Shown here: piece by piece, positions 25,001-37,000 of the stretch
How positions within the stretch are numbered: the stretch's first letter is position 1
How the letters are laid out: each line of letters opens with the position of its first letter
Assembly: GCF_026151205.1 (NCBI RefSeq)
Contig: NC_087072.1
Span: 6,126,084-6,190,083 of the forward strand
Direction of reading: 5' to 3'
Origin: Bolinopsis microptera
Taxonomy: Eukaryota; Ctenophora; Tentaculata; Lobata; Bolinopsidae
Length of the DNA stretch: 64,000 nucleotides
Position numbers and translations under genes: made by a program
The notes under the pieces: model-generated
What the model was told of the DNA's origin: nothing
The model's database searches: none
What the model saw: only the letters and a program-made list of their open reading frames with translations

Positions 25001-28000
25001 TGTATATCTTAAATAGATCAGGGGAAAGTGGATGACCCTGTTCAGTTCCTTTATTGATATCAAATTTTTCGCTGACAAATCCAGATAGTTTTATCTGGCC
25101 AGTGGAATTTTTATACATATGTTTAAGAACATTAAATGTTTTGCCAGTGATACCTAGTTTAGCTAATTTTAAGAAAAGAGCTTCACGGCAAACAGAGTCG
25201 AAGGCCTTCCGGAAGTCCACAAAAACAGCATAGACGGGAACCTTGAGCTTTTTGTATTTAGACGTAATGGTGTTGAGTGTGAGTATGTGGTCATATGTTT
25301 GAGCTCCTTTAGCGAAGCCAAGTTGATTTATGGGGTCCGGGTTGTATTCATTTTTGAACTTGATTATCCTGTTTAACATGATGGTCGAAAATAGTTTTCC
25401 GATTGTACTACTCACAGCAACTGCTCTGTAATTGTCTGGATTATCTTTGTCGCCTTTTTTGTGTAGAGGTGTAATAATGCTGTTGTTCCATGGGTAAGTT
25501 CCAGTGTCCAAACAGCGGTTAAAGACTTTGCAAAGGAGTTGTGTGTTTGTTGTGGACAAGGTCTTCAGTATTTCATTACATATCATATCCTCCGAGGAAC
25601 TTTTGCCGTTTTTGAGTGAAGAGATCGCAGTAGATATTTCGTCCACAGAGATCTGGCCATTGAGTATTGATTGTGCAGGGGATGGTTGGAAATTATTGTT
25701 AATAGCCTCTGCATTTTGAAGCATTTCTTCCTTATTCTCTACAGTTATGGTGCTATGTGCATTGGCATAAAGTTTACCAAAGAATTTTTGAAAGTTGTCC
25801 ATGTCATGGCAATCAAATTTGTCAACTCTTCCTTTAAATTTTTTCAGTTTTTTGAATTGTTTCCAGTTAAGAATTTTACCAGATTCAATATCTGTATTCA
25901 ATTTGTCAAGATATTTGTTTTTTGTACGGTCAATTAAACTTTTGTACGTATTTTTTACTTGGTAAAAATTTTTTCGAAGATAATCGCTATTGGGGAAATC
26001 AGAAACAATTTGAGCTGCACGAGTACAAGATATTTTAGCTTCTCTGGTGGCTTGTGTGAACCAGGGTTGTTTATTTATTGATCCCTTTTTGGTTATTTTG
26101 GGATGTTTGGTCTTTTGGAGACATTTGTCTGCTATTTTGTTCAAGTGTACTGTGATATCTTCGTTTAATTTGTATGTACCTAGGAGATCTTCGGGATAAT
26201 CTGTTTCTAAGAGGCTTTTGGAACATTCTTCCACAAGTGGGTCCATCATTGTATCCCGTAAGCTTGAAAGGCTATCAGGAGTTATTTTGTAACGAAGTGG
26301 GGCTCGAGCGTAAGTTTCATGGAGTGCCTTTGTGTTTACAGGAGTGTTGGAAGGAGAGAAGTTGAGTGCCAGGAGTAGTGGTTTATGATCAGAAAAGCAA
26401 GTGAACGGCTGGATTGTCATATGACTTAGATACTTACTGCAGTTTGGTGATATAATAAAGTAGTCAACAACGCTGGCACCGCTGGTCTGAATACAAGTGA
26501 AGTCACCATATGAGTCTCCTAAAGTTCTCCCATTGAGAATATGGAGTTCATTATTGACAAGCATTTCTAGAAAGGGTCTTTTGTAATTGTTCGACTTTTT
26601 GTCCTTTGAGTTCCTGGTTGGAAGTTCTTGTGGGGTGTAGTCTTCTGGCAGGGGAATGAAGCTCTCGTAGCCACATTTGTCCTCTTTGATAAAGTCAATG
26701 TCATGGCCGATACGCGAGTTGAAGTCACCACAAGTAATGACATCACCTTTACTTAAAAGAACATTGAGAAATTGGTCCAGTTCACGGATGGTGTCAAAGC
26801 CCGAAATATTTGAGTTTTTAGAGGAAGTGTTAGCTGGCTTAATGTATGAGTTAACAATGAATATATCATTATCTACGCCAAAGTAATTTTTGTCAAGTTT
26901 ACAGGCAACAACATCTTCAATTGTGGATTTTTCAAGTTTAACGCCTTTGGATATTTCGTTTTGGACCATTATGCATACGCCACCATGTTTTTTGTCCCGG
27001 CGGGTTTTATTGAAGGACCTGTAACCCGAGTGTTTGACAGGTTGTCTTATTTCTTGAAGGCAGACAATAGGAAACTTGTCAAAGACGGCACAAAATTGAG
27101 GGTCATCAAACTTAGAGCCAAAAGTTGTATTTGTTGATTGGATGTTCCAGCTTATAATTTTGGATTGTAAATTCATAGTATTTTTTCAAGAGGTTGGGTT
27201 GGTGGTCATGATTTGAAGACTAAAATTTAGACTGGAAGCTCAAACTCCCTGAAGATCTTGTCGAGGGTGTCTCTCATGGTGTTGGTGATTGCATGCATTC
27301 CTCTTTCTGATAGATGGAGATTATCGCGGAAGTACATCAAGTTCTGCTTAGAAGTGGACTGAGTGTTAATGAAGAACTTATCATTTCTCTGAAGGAAAAT
27401 CCTTTTTGTTTTAGGGTCCTCGTCTTGCTGCTGATTGACCAATAAGGACAGGGATCTCCTCAAGGAAAAGACGTGTCGGTTCTGGTAGGTGTTTCCGTTC
27501 AGTAGGGGGCAAGAGATGACCAGTCTGGTGGTGGGAGATACTAGTTCTAGCATTTCATTAAAGATCTTGAAGTTGTCGATGATTTTGGTAATGTCCTCTC
27601 CTTTGTGTATATCATTGATGCCGAGATGTACATATATTAGTTGAGGCTTCTCTGTTGGTATTTTGCTCCCCATCATGTATTCACCGGTCAGTGATTCACT
27701 ACATGTAAAGTCAATTCTTTTGAAATTCAACCTATATTTCCTAAATTCCAAGCATGACTCATCAATGTGTCTCATAATTGAATCGGTAACAAGCCAAACG
27801 TTGATGGGTTGCCCACTTTCGACCAAGACTTTCAGGGAGGGCTTTATTGGATCGGGGAAACCAAATTTGGGCGAAGGCGAGGCTAGGTTCGGTTGGTCTC
27901 CTAACGCTGCTATTTCTTTTATCAAAGGGTCAGTTTGAATTGCGACCTCGCACATTTGGTGTGTTACATACGCGTGGATGTCTTTAATGTGCTCCCTTGT

Positions 28001-31000
28001 TTCATCGCAGAAGACACTATTGTAGTAGCTCCCCATGTCTTCCACCGATTTCTTCATGATATCTACTCCATTTTGACTAAGGTCGTTCAGAATCTTCCTC
28101 ATTGACTGAAGGTCATCTTTTGTGCCGTTTATGTTCTCCACAAGGTCATCAATTTTACCATTGCACTCCTTTATCGTTTGTGTAAAAACATTTGTCTTGC
28201 TCAGATTGTCGATTCTGTTGTTGCAATCACTCACTGCACTTTTCAAATCACTTATCGCATCCAAAACATCGGTGTTGCTGGTTGGGTGAGGCGAGATTTC
28301 TTTTTGAGTTTGTTGTTTGGTCGCTTCCTGGAGAGTTGCTACATTCGCCTTGACAGATACGATGGAATCCACAACATGCTTTAGAGAGTTCTCCACACAT
28401 TTTTGAGCATTACGCACTGATGCAATGTCATCTTTCATTTCCTCGTCTTCGATCCTCGGGGAGTCACATCGTGAGAAGTTCATGCCGTGAGACATCGAGT
28501 TATTGGCTGCTGACATGGAGAGTTCCCCGATTGACATGCACATTTTGTTCTGAAGTCTTGTCCGCTTTTCAGATAAAGATCCTGCAGTTGAGACTTGACT
28601 TCTTATGAGCTCCTTATCTACCGTTCCCTCATCCATCTTCCCTACAACTGCACTGATCGTTGATGCAAGCAGGAGTCCTCCATCTGTTTCATAATCCAGG
28701 TTGTCTGCTACAGACGTTACTCGAACAACAGTGGGGGGAGTCTTAAGGAGGGGGAAGTTCATTTCTTCAGCCTGTTCCGTGGTGATGTCTGACTGAGGGT
28801 TCTTCTGCGGACCTTTGAGGGCGCTGTCAGTTTCTGTTGGACATTTCTGTTCAAATATCAGGAAGTACTGTTCTTCTACTTTTCCCCAACCTCTAGGTAT
28901 CGAGCGTTTGTATCTCAACTCTGTCTTGCCACTGAGTACGCACAACGTGCCAGACATAAGGGCCGCTTTGTGGGTTACTTGACTCCCAGCTTGGGTCTTG
29001 ATGTACATGGGGCGTGGATCCTTCAGACCAAGTGCCAACACTGCAACTACTGGAGAGAAATTGCTGTTTTCCTGGCTAGTGTTGCCGTATGGAATACTGT
29101 GTGAGGGGTCACTCATCCGATAAATAGTGGTCTTGTCAAACTTAACATCCAACTGAAAAACGTCCTCAACCGTTTTGTTGACACCGATTAACAAGGAGCG
29201 GGAAACTACCTGATACCTAACAAGCTTGATTTCGCAACATGATCGGATATTTGAGTAATCACCTGAAGAGATCGCTTGACACAAATGCCCAATGGATCGG
29301 ATCCCGTAACACGAAGTTATCACATCAAGATAAGGAATGAATAGGTAATCAATAGAACAATATAATAACTGCGATTTTAGAAACTGTAACGGAGAAATAA
29401 TCAAAAATTTATGCTTTTAAAACTGAAAGATACCCATTAAAACAATTAGAAATCTGCTGGGACCCTCCTGTGGCATGGAATCTTCTACGAAACATGAAAT
29501 CAACAAGAGCTAGTTCCAAGTCAGTTTTTCCAACAACAGATTTTTTCACATGAGCCCAAAGTCCTTCCTGAGTGTTAGTATGCACGCCAGTTGCCGGGTC
29601 CACGAACTGGATCGAGTGGTTGACGGTGTGATGAGTGTAGCCAGCGGTAGTTAGGCTGTTATAGGCTCCCCACTCGTCAGTATAGACAACAGAACCAGGG
29701 AGGATCCAGCGTCTAATCAGAGGGAGTAGTGTGGATGCACCTCTGCTGTTGTTCGGACAGGGTAGTAGGAAACAGTTACCGTTGCTCCGATCTACAGCTC
29801 CAAGCACCCACTGCCCTTCTCTGTAAGCTCCTTTATTGTACTTGCGTTTTCCGAACTTGGCCTCATCCATCTCCACGACAACACCAGGTCCACCGAGAGG
29901 AGAGGGATTGGATACCAGAAAGTCAGCTACTCTTGTATGTATCATGGTCTTCCAGACACTGATGGTGTTCTCTGATACTCCTATGAGCTGAGAGATAGCT
30001 ACATTTGCAAGGGATTTGATGCTGAGGTAGAAAACCAGCTGTAGGAATAGTGAGAAGGTGAGCTTCTGTCCAGAGAGTACACTATCCGTTCGTATGTTCC
30101 TAAACCTTGAGCAGGGTGAACACCGCCAGATGAGAAGGTCTGAGGACTTCTTAGAGGAGCAGGGTACAAGGTTCATAGCAGAAGAGCAGCCAGGACAGGA
30201 AAGAGAGGACTTCAGAATACCACGTTGAAAGAGGAAATCCCTTGCATGCTCATCAGTATTTGTAATCCGATGGATTTCGTTGTGTAGTGAGTGGCTCATA
30301 TTGAAAACACAGTAGTGGTGTACAAGTATCTGTCTTGTATATCGAAAACGACGATGGCTGTGTACCACAATTCATCTTATATATCTCTGCGACGTTTTTC
30401 GTAGTTAATACTGACATCTTGCAATCTTAGCGAAGAAGTCTACCGTATGATTGGATCATATGATAATGGAAGCTAAAGTGCTTGCTGATACCATGGACCT
30501 TGTTAAAGTGGTCCATGGACCACTTATTCAGTGATAAGGTGGTCCATGGACCAGTGGTCCATGGACCACCTAGAGTGGTCCATAGACCAGTGGTCCATGG
30601 ACCAGTCGGGCTTCTTGTAAACTGCCGGGAATCATAATCATTGAATAGTCCGAGGCCGGAGATCTATTAAGAGCAATCACATAAATCTATAAATACGTCC
30701 GTGTAGGTTAAAAAGTAAAATTATTTTCAGAGAAGATTTAGTCTGGACGAACCTGAGCTAGAGCACGTTTGATAAGAGCGGACACATTCTCAGGTAACTC
30801 TGACTGGGAGTGGTCCTCATAATCAGGGGGCCTACCACTGGACCCTCTCCCTCCTTCTCCTCGGTGACCCTTGTCACCCTCCAGTGTACTTTCTCTACTG
30901 ATACTCGGCCAGTCTGACAACTGTGTACTTTCCCTGTTGAAATACACTGTCAACAACTGATATATTATTTATTAAGCTGGGAAATAATTCAAAAACAGTT

Positions 31001-34000
31001 TAACTCTTCTTAAATACAGGACCAAATACAGGACCAAATACAGGACCAAATACAGGACCAAATACAGGACCAAATACAGGACCAAATACAGGACCAAATC
31101 ACCTAATGAAACCGGTAATCCATCAAAACTAATTAAAAATACACCAAACCTGGTGAGCAGGGAGAAAAGTGACATGCCAGTGTGCTCCCTCTGCAAGAAG
31201 GGTGGATCAGCATCCCACCCTGCCTTCAAGAGATGCTCCGCTAGGATAGCTCTCTGTTTCTGCATCTCTCCGGGGGTTGTCTGAGGTCGGTCTACCTCCG
31301 TTAACAGGGACTTTATTATCACATCCGGACAGGTGTCCCCTCTTTGCAAGTGTTCTCGCAGTTGATTAAACGCGTCATCTGCAGACGATATTAAAATCTT
31401 GGTTCAAATAAATCATTGCAATTAATCATCCCTTTATTTGTTATGAAGAGTGTTTGAAATTAAAACAAGGGTTGGTGACTTCTGTTAAAATTTTAATGTC
31501 CCAATGAAATTTGTTTGGTCAGGCATTATAGGTGTGTTTTAATCAGTATTGTTTGAAATAGTTGGATAAAAGTGTTGTTGGTTGTGTTTCGTGGAACATG
31601 ACCAGACGACAAATAGGGCCAAATAATGAGCACAAGAAATAAGATATGTAATAAAGTAATAATGTATGTAATTAAGTATGTAGTTAGGTATGTAATTATT
31701 AGGTATGTGTCAATAAAAACTCTACAAAATACGTCTGATTGTACTACCTTGATGCTGGATCGGAGTTTCAGGGTCCTTCATTGGGGAGGAGTCCGCATCC
31801 TTATTTGGCGTTTTACTCATATCATTAATATCACAAATAACCTTCCTAATCCGACTGTCTTGTCCCAGGGAAACGGGCCCATTTTTCCCCTTACCAGTCA
31901 CGTGATCGGATTCTTGCTGCAATATATAAAAGTTCAGGAATTTCTCATTTCATTTACCAAGGGTCAAGGAATTTGGCAAGCTTGAATTCTACTTGGGCAC
32001 GCTTTATGATTATCTACGATGGTCGATGACCATAAGGTAAATTTTGAGTGAAGGTGGCTATGTTTATTTTGGACAGACATTGCTTTGGTCATGGTTGAAC
32101 ACAGGTTAACTTGCTGTCAAAATAAGATACGTTCTATAAATTTGTAATATGCAAAACTTTTTTACCCACCCTTAATGATCTAACGAGCGGAACTAGTTGA
32201 CGCTCCCTTTGGATTCACACGAGAAAGATAGGGGAGCGTAGGGCGTTTCAGGGAGGCTTGTGACAAGTGAACATTGTAATTCTATTGCCTTGATTATGTG
32301 GCGGTTGGCCTGATTCCAACTAAAACTTTGTTGTTCTAGATTGCTTCACGTACGTGAAAAATATCTACTGGGAATTTCTTGACTACATTCAAAGTTTATC
32401 TCCAGATGCGATTTATGAATATTCTCAAAGTTGTATCGTCTAGGACACACGAGTCATGAGACCCGGGATTCCTCCAAAAAACCCCAAAACAATAAAAAAT
32501 CTAACCTGATTTAGCTCGACCGGAGTCAATACAGCATTTGATCCTCCTACAATTGGTCTTTCAGATCTGGAGAACTTACGTGACCTCCTTTTTGGCAGAT
32601 CACCAACCACTGAAAAGTTAAAACAGAGCGCGGTTAATAACCATGTGACCCGGTAATAATGTATCCCGCCCTCCACGACGTACGTTGCTGTCTAAAACGA
32701 TATGCTATTGAAGCATTGAGAGATGTTAATATCGTTTAACAAAGTTAAGGAGTTTACCACCAGTTTTAAAGCGATTCCCATGAAAACGCTAAACGTAATT
32801 TATTACTATTGACGTAAAGCAAGCGTTTCGCCAATTAAAATCACCGTCTATACACAAAATAAACTAACTTTTGTTGGAAGTGGTAGTGGTTTGCAATGGT
32901 GGTAACTCAGCTCTCTTGTTTATTATAGGCTGCATGTGCCGAGGAACGTTGGGTGGACTTAGTGGAAGGGTCATCATCCTGATTGTATCGGGAAAATCCT
33001 TTTTCGTAGGAAGAGACTTTATCGGCAAACCACTTAACCTGTTATTTGATAAAGTAGATGATGTAGAAATATCTGGCGATTCCGGTGAAAAAGCATTGTC
33101 CTGCTGTTCTGGTTCAAATCCATTTTTAAGTGGAGGGGTTGGTAGCTCTATTGTAGGGATCGCACCTTTTTGTGGAGAAATCGGTCTCATCGGAGTAATA
33201 AAGCTAAAAGTAGGCTCCTCAAGAGGTCGTGTCGGTCTTCTTGGTGAAAGAGGACCTTCACTTGACTTTGGAGAGCTTGGGAGATCTTTCTTGGGAGAAA
33301 AGGGTGGTGGGTTGTAATCTTCCAGTTGGCTGAACCCCTCTATTCGCACAGACTTATTGATCACTCCCTTCTTCTTTGGTCGAGTCGAAGCCTGGGCTGA
33401 CTTAAGAATCGGAACTCTTTTTCCAGAACTGGAACCTGCAGTTCTCGGCACAGAATTTGGCCTTGAAGAAGGCTCAAAAACAGAGCTAGTACTTGAATCA
33501 GGTCGAGTGGGGGATTGAGGTCCACGCCCAGAACCTGGACCGTTTCCACCACCACCGCCTCTTGGAGCAGGACCGTCTCCACCACCGCCTCCTGGAGCAG
33601 GACCGTCTCCACCACCGCCTCCTGGAGCAGGACCGTCTCCACCACCGCCTCCTCTCCTGTTGATCGATGATTCAACTGTTCTGAGCAGAGCGTTTACAAA
33701 GGCCTCCATCTCCTCTACTTTGGTGCTGACCACATCGTGGTTAGGAGTCTTTTTCTTCCTCTTCTTCTGCTCATCGTCCTCCTCCCATAACCACTCCTGG
33801 AACTTGATCCACAAGAAGTTAGCCAACTCCTCCTGCGCCTGGTCCGCCTTCCCTCTTCTCAGCTCAAACATGGTCCTGATGAAGATTGCAGCCACAATAC
33901 GGCTCAGTACACAGTAGGTCACCCCGTAAAATACGATGAAGTAGATTGGTGCAACAAATGGTGCAGCCTCTTGAAACTGAACGTACTCCATGTTTCGAGT

Positions 34001-37000
34001 GAGGACTGCTAGGAGAGACATGATGGACTTGGTAAATGAGGAAAAGAGGATGACACGTGATCCAAAGAGGATCATACCGGTTAGAGCGAATATGAGGATG
34101 GTGAGTATTATGTATATGGCAAAGTGAAGAACATTCTTCAGAGCGATAAACAAAACAGAGTGAAAGATGTTAATGAGTCGGAAGAACTTCAAGATAAGAA
34201 TTGATCGCATGATAAGAAGGAATGTTGACATGCCGTAGCACACCATCATGGTAGTTGTCAGGAAGTTTAGGGTGCTCAAGTCCAGGAACTCTGCCTTCTC
34301 AATGATCCGGTTCCTGAGGTGATTGACCTCGAGTATTCTGGTGAGGTGGGTGACAAAGGAACCTATCATGAAGATAGCCAGGATGGTGTTGTAGGTGAGG
34401 GATGGGGTGGAACTGTGCTCCACGTAAGTGTGGAATATCTCCCTGAGAAGGAGTACCAGTCCAACCACATACGTTCCCAGGACTATGAACAACAGGATTT
34501 CTTGAGTAGAGTTCCTGAAATATAGTCAGATTTAAGGAATAATGATCGCATAATTAGCTGCATCTTTTAGTCTGAAGTAAAACATAAGTTTTATTGCGAA
34601 ATCCACTGTTTGAAAAACTTGCTGTATTCATTCAGAAAATGGACACCCTGGATAATATGCCCTGGATATTTTCTTTATATTTTTTTCTATCTCGTCTAGA
34701 CAATATATCCCTGCTGTCTACCACAGACCATAAAAGATGAGTGTTAAGTTTCTAACTTTATTTACCTGAAAAGAACATGTAGAGGGGACGCCACTACCCG
34801 ACTTTGTGCGGAACAAAAGTCAGGAAACTCCGTGATATACTTCACATCCACAAACGTGTTGGTAGAGGGGGTGTACAGGGAAACCTCAACAAATACAACA
34901 GACGTAGCATGGCTGATCCAACTGCTTGATTTGAGGGATTGTAGGAGGGAGAGAGATTTCTCGCGGGTTGAAGGTAGGTACACGATGTGTCCCGATTCGT
35001 CATACCACGTGAAAGTACCTGATGGATCGGGAATTTTTTAGTTTTACTTAACGGACAATACCTACACGGACATGGTACCATTGGTAGTTTTAATACGTCC
35101 GGGGGAGGGGTCAACCTGTATAAACTCACAATTAATCGGGTATTTTGAAAAATTCAACGAAGTGAAAAAATAAGTGCGCTAATTAAACTTATTGGAAAAA
35201 CAAACTCCACAAACCTGCAGTAGAATACCCGATCTTATCTGAATAATGGGACTCTACATTGGGAGAGGACCAGCTGTTGAGACAGTTTCCCTTGTCACAA
35301 GCGTCTCTGGTCTGCATTCTTAGTCTTATGTTTCCCAGCCGGTAAAACCCTCCGTCCCGGGTGAAACCTCTGCAAGTGAATTTGCTGTTAGCTCAATAGT
35401 TTCCTATTTCAAACGCCCGCATTGCTCAACTTCTTAACGGAAAACATTATACGATAAACTGCCCATATTAATTCCTGGGATTACTTAAACTCTTAAAGAA
35501 GCAGTTTTATGTCAAATGTTGCAAGGTCAACCATCTTCATCTCAAACATTAAAGTGTTTGTTTTCTCCCTCCAATACGATCAAAGATGTTGATTGAAGAT
35601 GCTTACCCTGTAATTATGCCAATGCGTCACCAGGTCATGTAACTCGTAGAAGAGCATCAGAACTAGATAACTTCAATTACATGAAAGCAAATATGCTTCT
35701 AGAACCCCCTCTACGGTACTCAATAACTTTATAACTAAGTTCATCCAGTGCCCTAAACAGTTTTATCAAGGTCATTCTGATTGGGCAGTTTTAAAGCGCT
35801 TGCCACAAGGTGGGATGAGGTTATAAACGGGTGACAAGCAATGAGAAAAAGAAATGACTAACAAGTCAAGAGGGTTGCATCATAGCGGAGAGAATTGGAG
35901 TGAAATAATTATGTGCCTGACAGAACCAACCTGATGTCCAAGTAGTTGGGCTCCCAGAACGCAGCTTTGGTGAACACTTCCTCCATCCAGGTGTACCACA
36001 TATCCTTCGTGGTCACGTTGTAAATACTGCTGCTCCCCCTGAAGGCGCAGCACTGATATATCAACAAAGCTCTCTTTTTAAAATTATCTTTCAAAATAAG
36101 CGTGAATTCTCTATCCAACAGACTACAAAAATTCAAGAAGTCATCCTTTCGATGATTAAGAATCTTTTATAGTTTTCATGTACAGAGACGCACCCATTTT
36201 TGAATATTTATCCTTCTGAATATTTGATTTTAGTTTTTACAACATTTTTTACTGTCTCAATGAGTATTAAACCATTAGATTTTGATTTATGTTAACAATT
36301 GACATGTTGACATTAAAATATGAACCCAAACCATCAAACCGTTTTTTTTACAAGAATATGGTAGAACAAATAAGTCTATTGTATAATGTATATCCAACTG
36401 TTTAAACATACTGAATATTATAAGAACAACGTCAGCAGAACGTCAGCAGAATATTCTAAGCCAATGGAAGGTAAACAGTTAATCACGTGTTACGACAGTT
36501 CAAAAATACTCACACGTCACACTCACAGCTATGAGTATGATAAATAGTTCTATTCATCGAATGAAGAAAGATGAATGAAATCAAGGAACGTTATCCGCGA
36601 TCAATGCTTGAAAACCAATTACTCGAATGCTTAATTGCACTGTAACATAATATATTTGCAAATTTTGTCCGAAGGGCAAACATTCATATATTATAACTGT
36701 ATTGTAACTTCTTATAATCTAAGACTTCCTTGTCTCGGTTGTAGTAGTCGTGATGGTTCTGTTTACATATAACGTGTCCCAATTGCTGACAGAGCTCTAT
36801 CTATCACGGCGAGATCTCCTCAGCAGTAGAGTGAGAGGGGTAAGAGTGGAACATATCAGGGTACAGGTCAACAGAGAGAAGTATATGGCAGTATGTTCAC
36901 TCATGTCGGGCATTGCGCGTCTTTGCTTCACCAGCAAGCTATTGTGCTGGATCTTCGAGCCGAAGGTTCCTTTCCTACCTTCACTTACCAGCCATGTAAT

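Larger units (their letters stand above)
22045..30626 (-). mobile_element. 8,582-bp Merlin-type transposon carrying an accessory gene and a LINE
   Basis: The ends are inverted repeats of about 38 bp with three mismatches: left GGCAGTCTCCAAGAAGCTCG, right (reverse complement) GGCAGTTTACAAGAAGCCCG, both continuing ACTGGTCCATGGACCACT. An exact 8-bp target duplication flanks it. Palindromic GGTCCATGGACC boxes cluster inside both ends. All four gene segments run on the minus strand: ISXO2/Merlin-like transposase, LINE ORF1 (SGNH hydrolase), LINE ORF2 (endonuclease/RT), then an HTH/zinc protein. The element sits in the last intron of the polycystin-like gene in the same orientation. Intact ends, transposase and LINE frames suggest a recent insertion. 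Whether the LINE is nested or an integral part is open. Confidence 0.93.

Noticed and set aside
29117-29404. N-terminal extension of LINE ORF1
   Set aside because: The frame is open but has no ATG before 29116 and the sequence looks like leader, so it was not included in the coding region.
30972-31349. 125-residue frame with LVLY repeats
   Set aside because: The repeated part is a 12-bp intronic minisatellite; only the segment 31150-31378 is exon-like.
33361-33675. Repeat-rich frames overlapping the channel exon
   Set aside because: They are alternative frames of the GGGGGDGPAP coding minisatellite.
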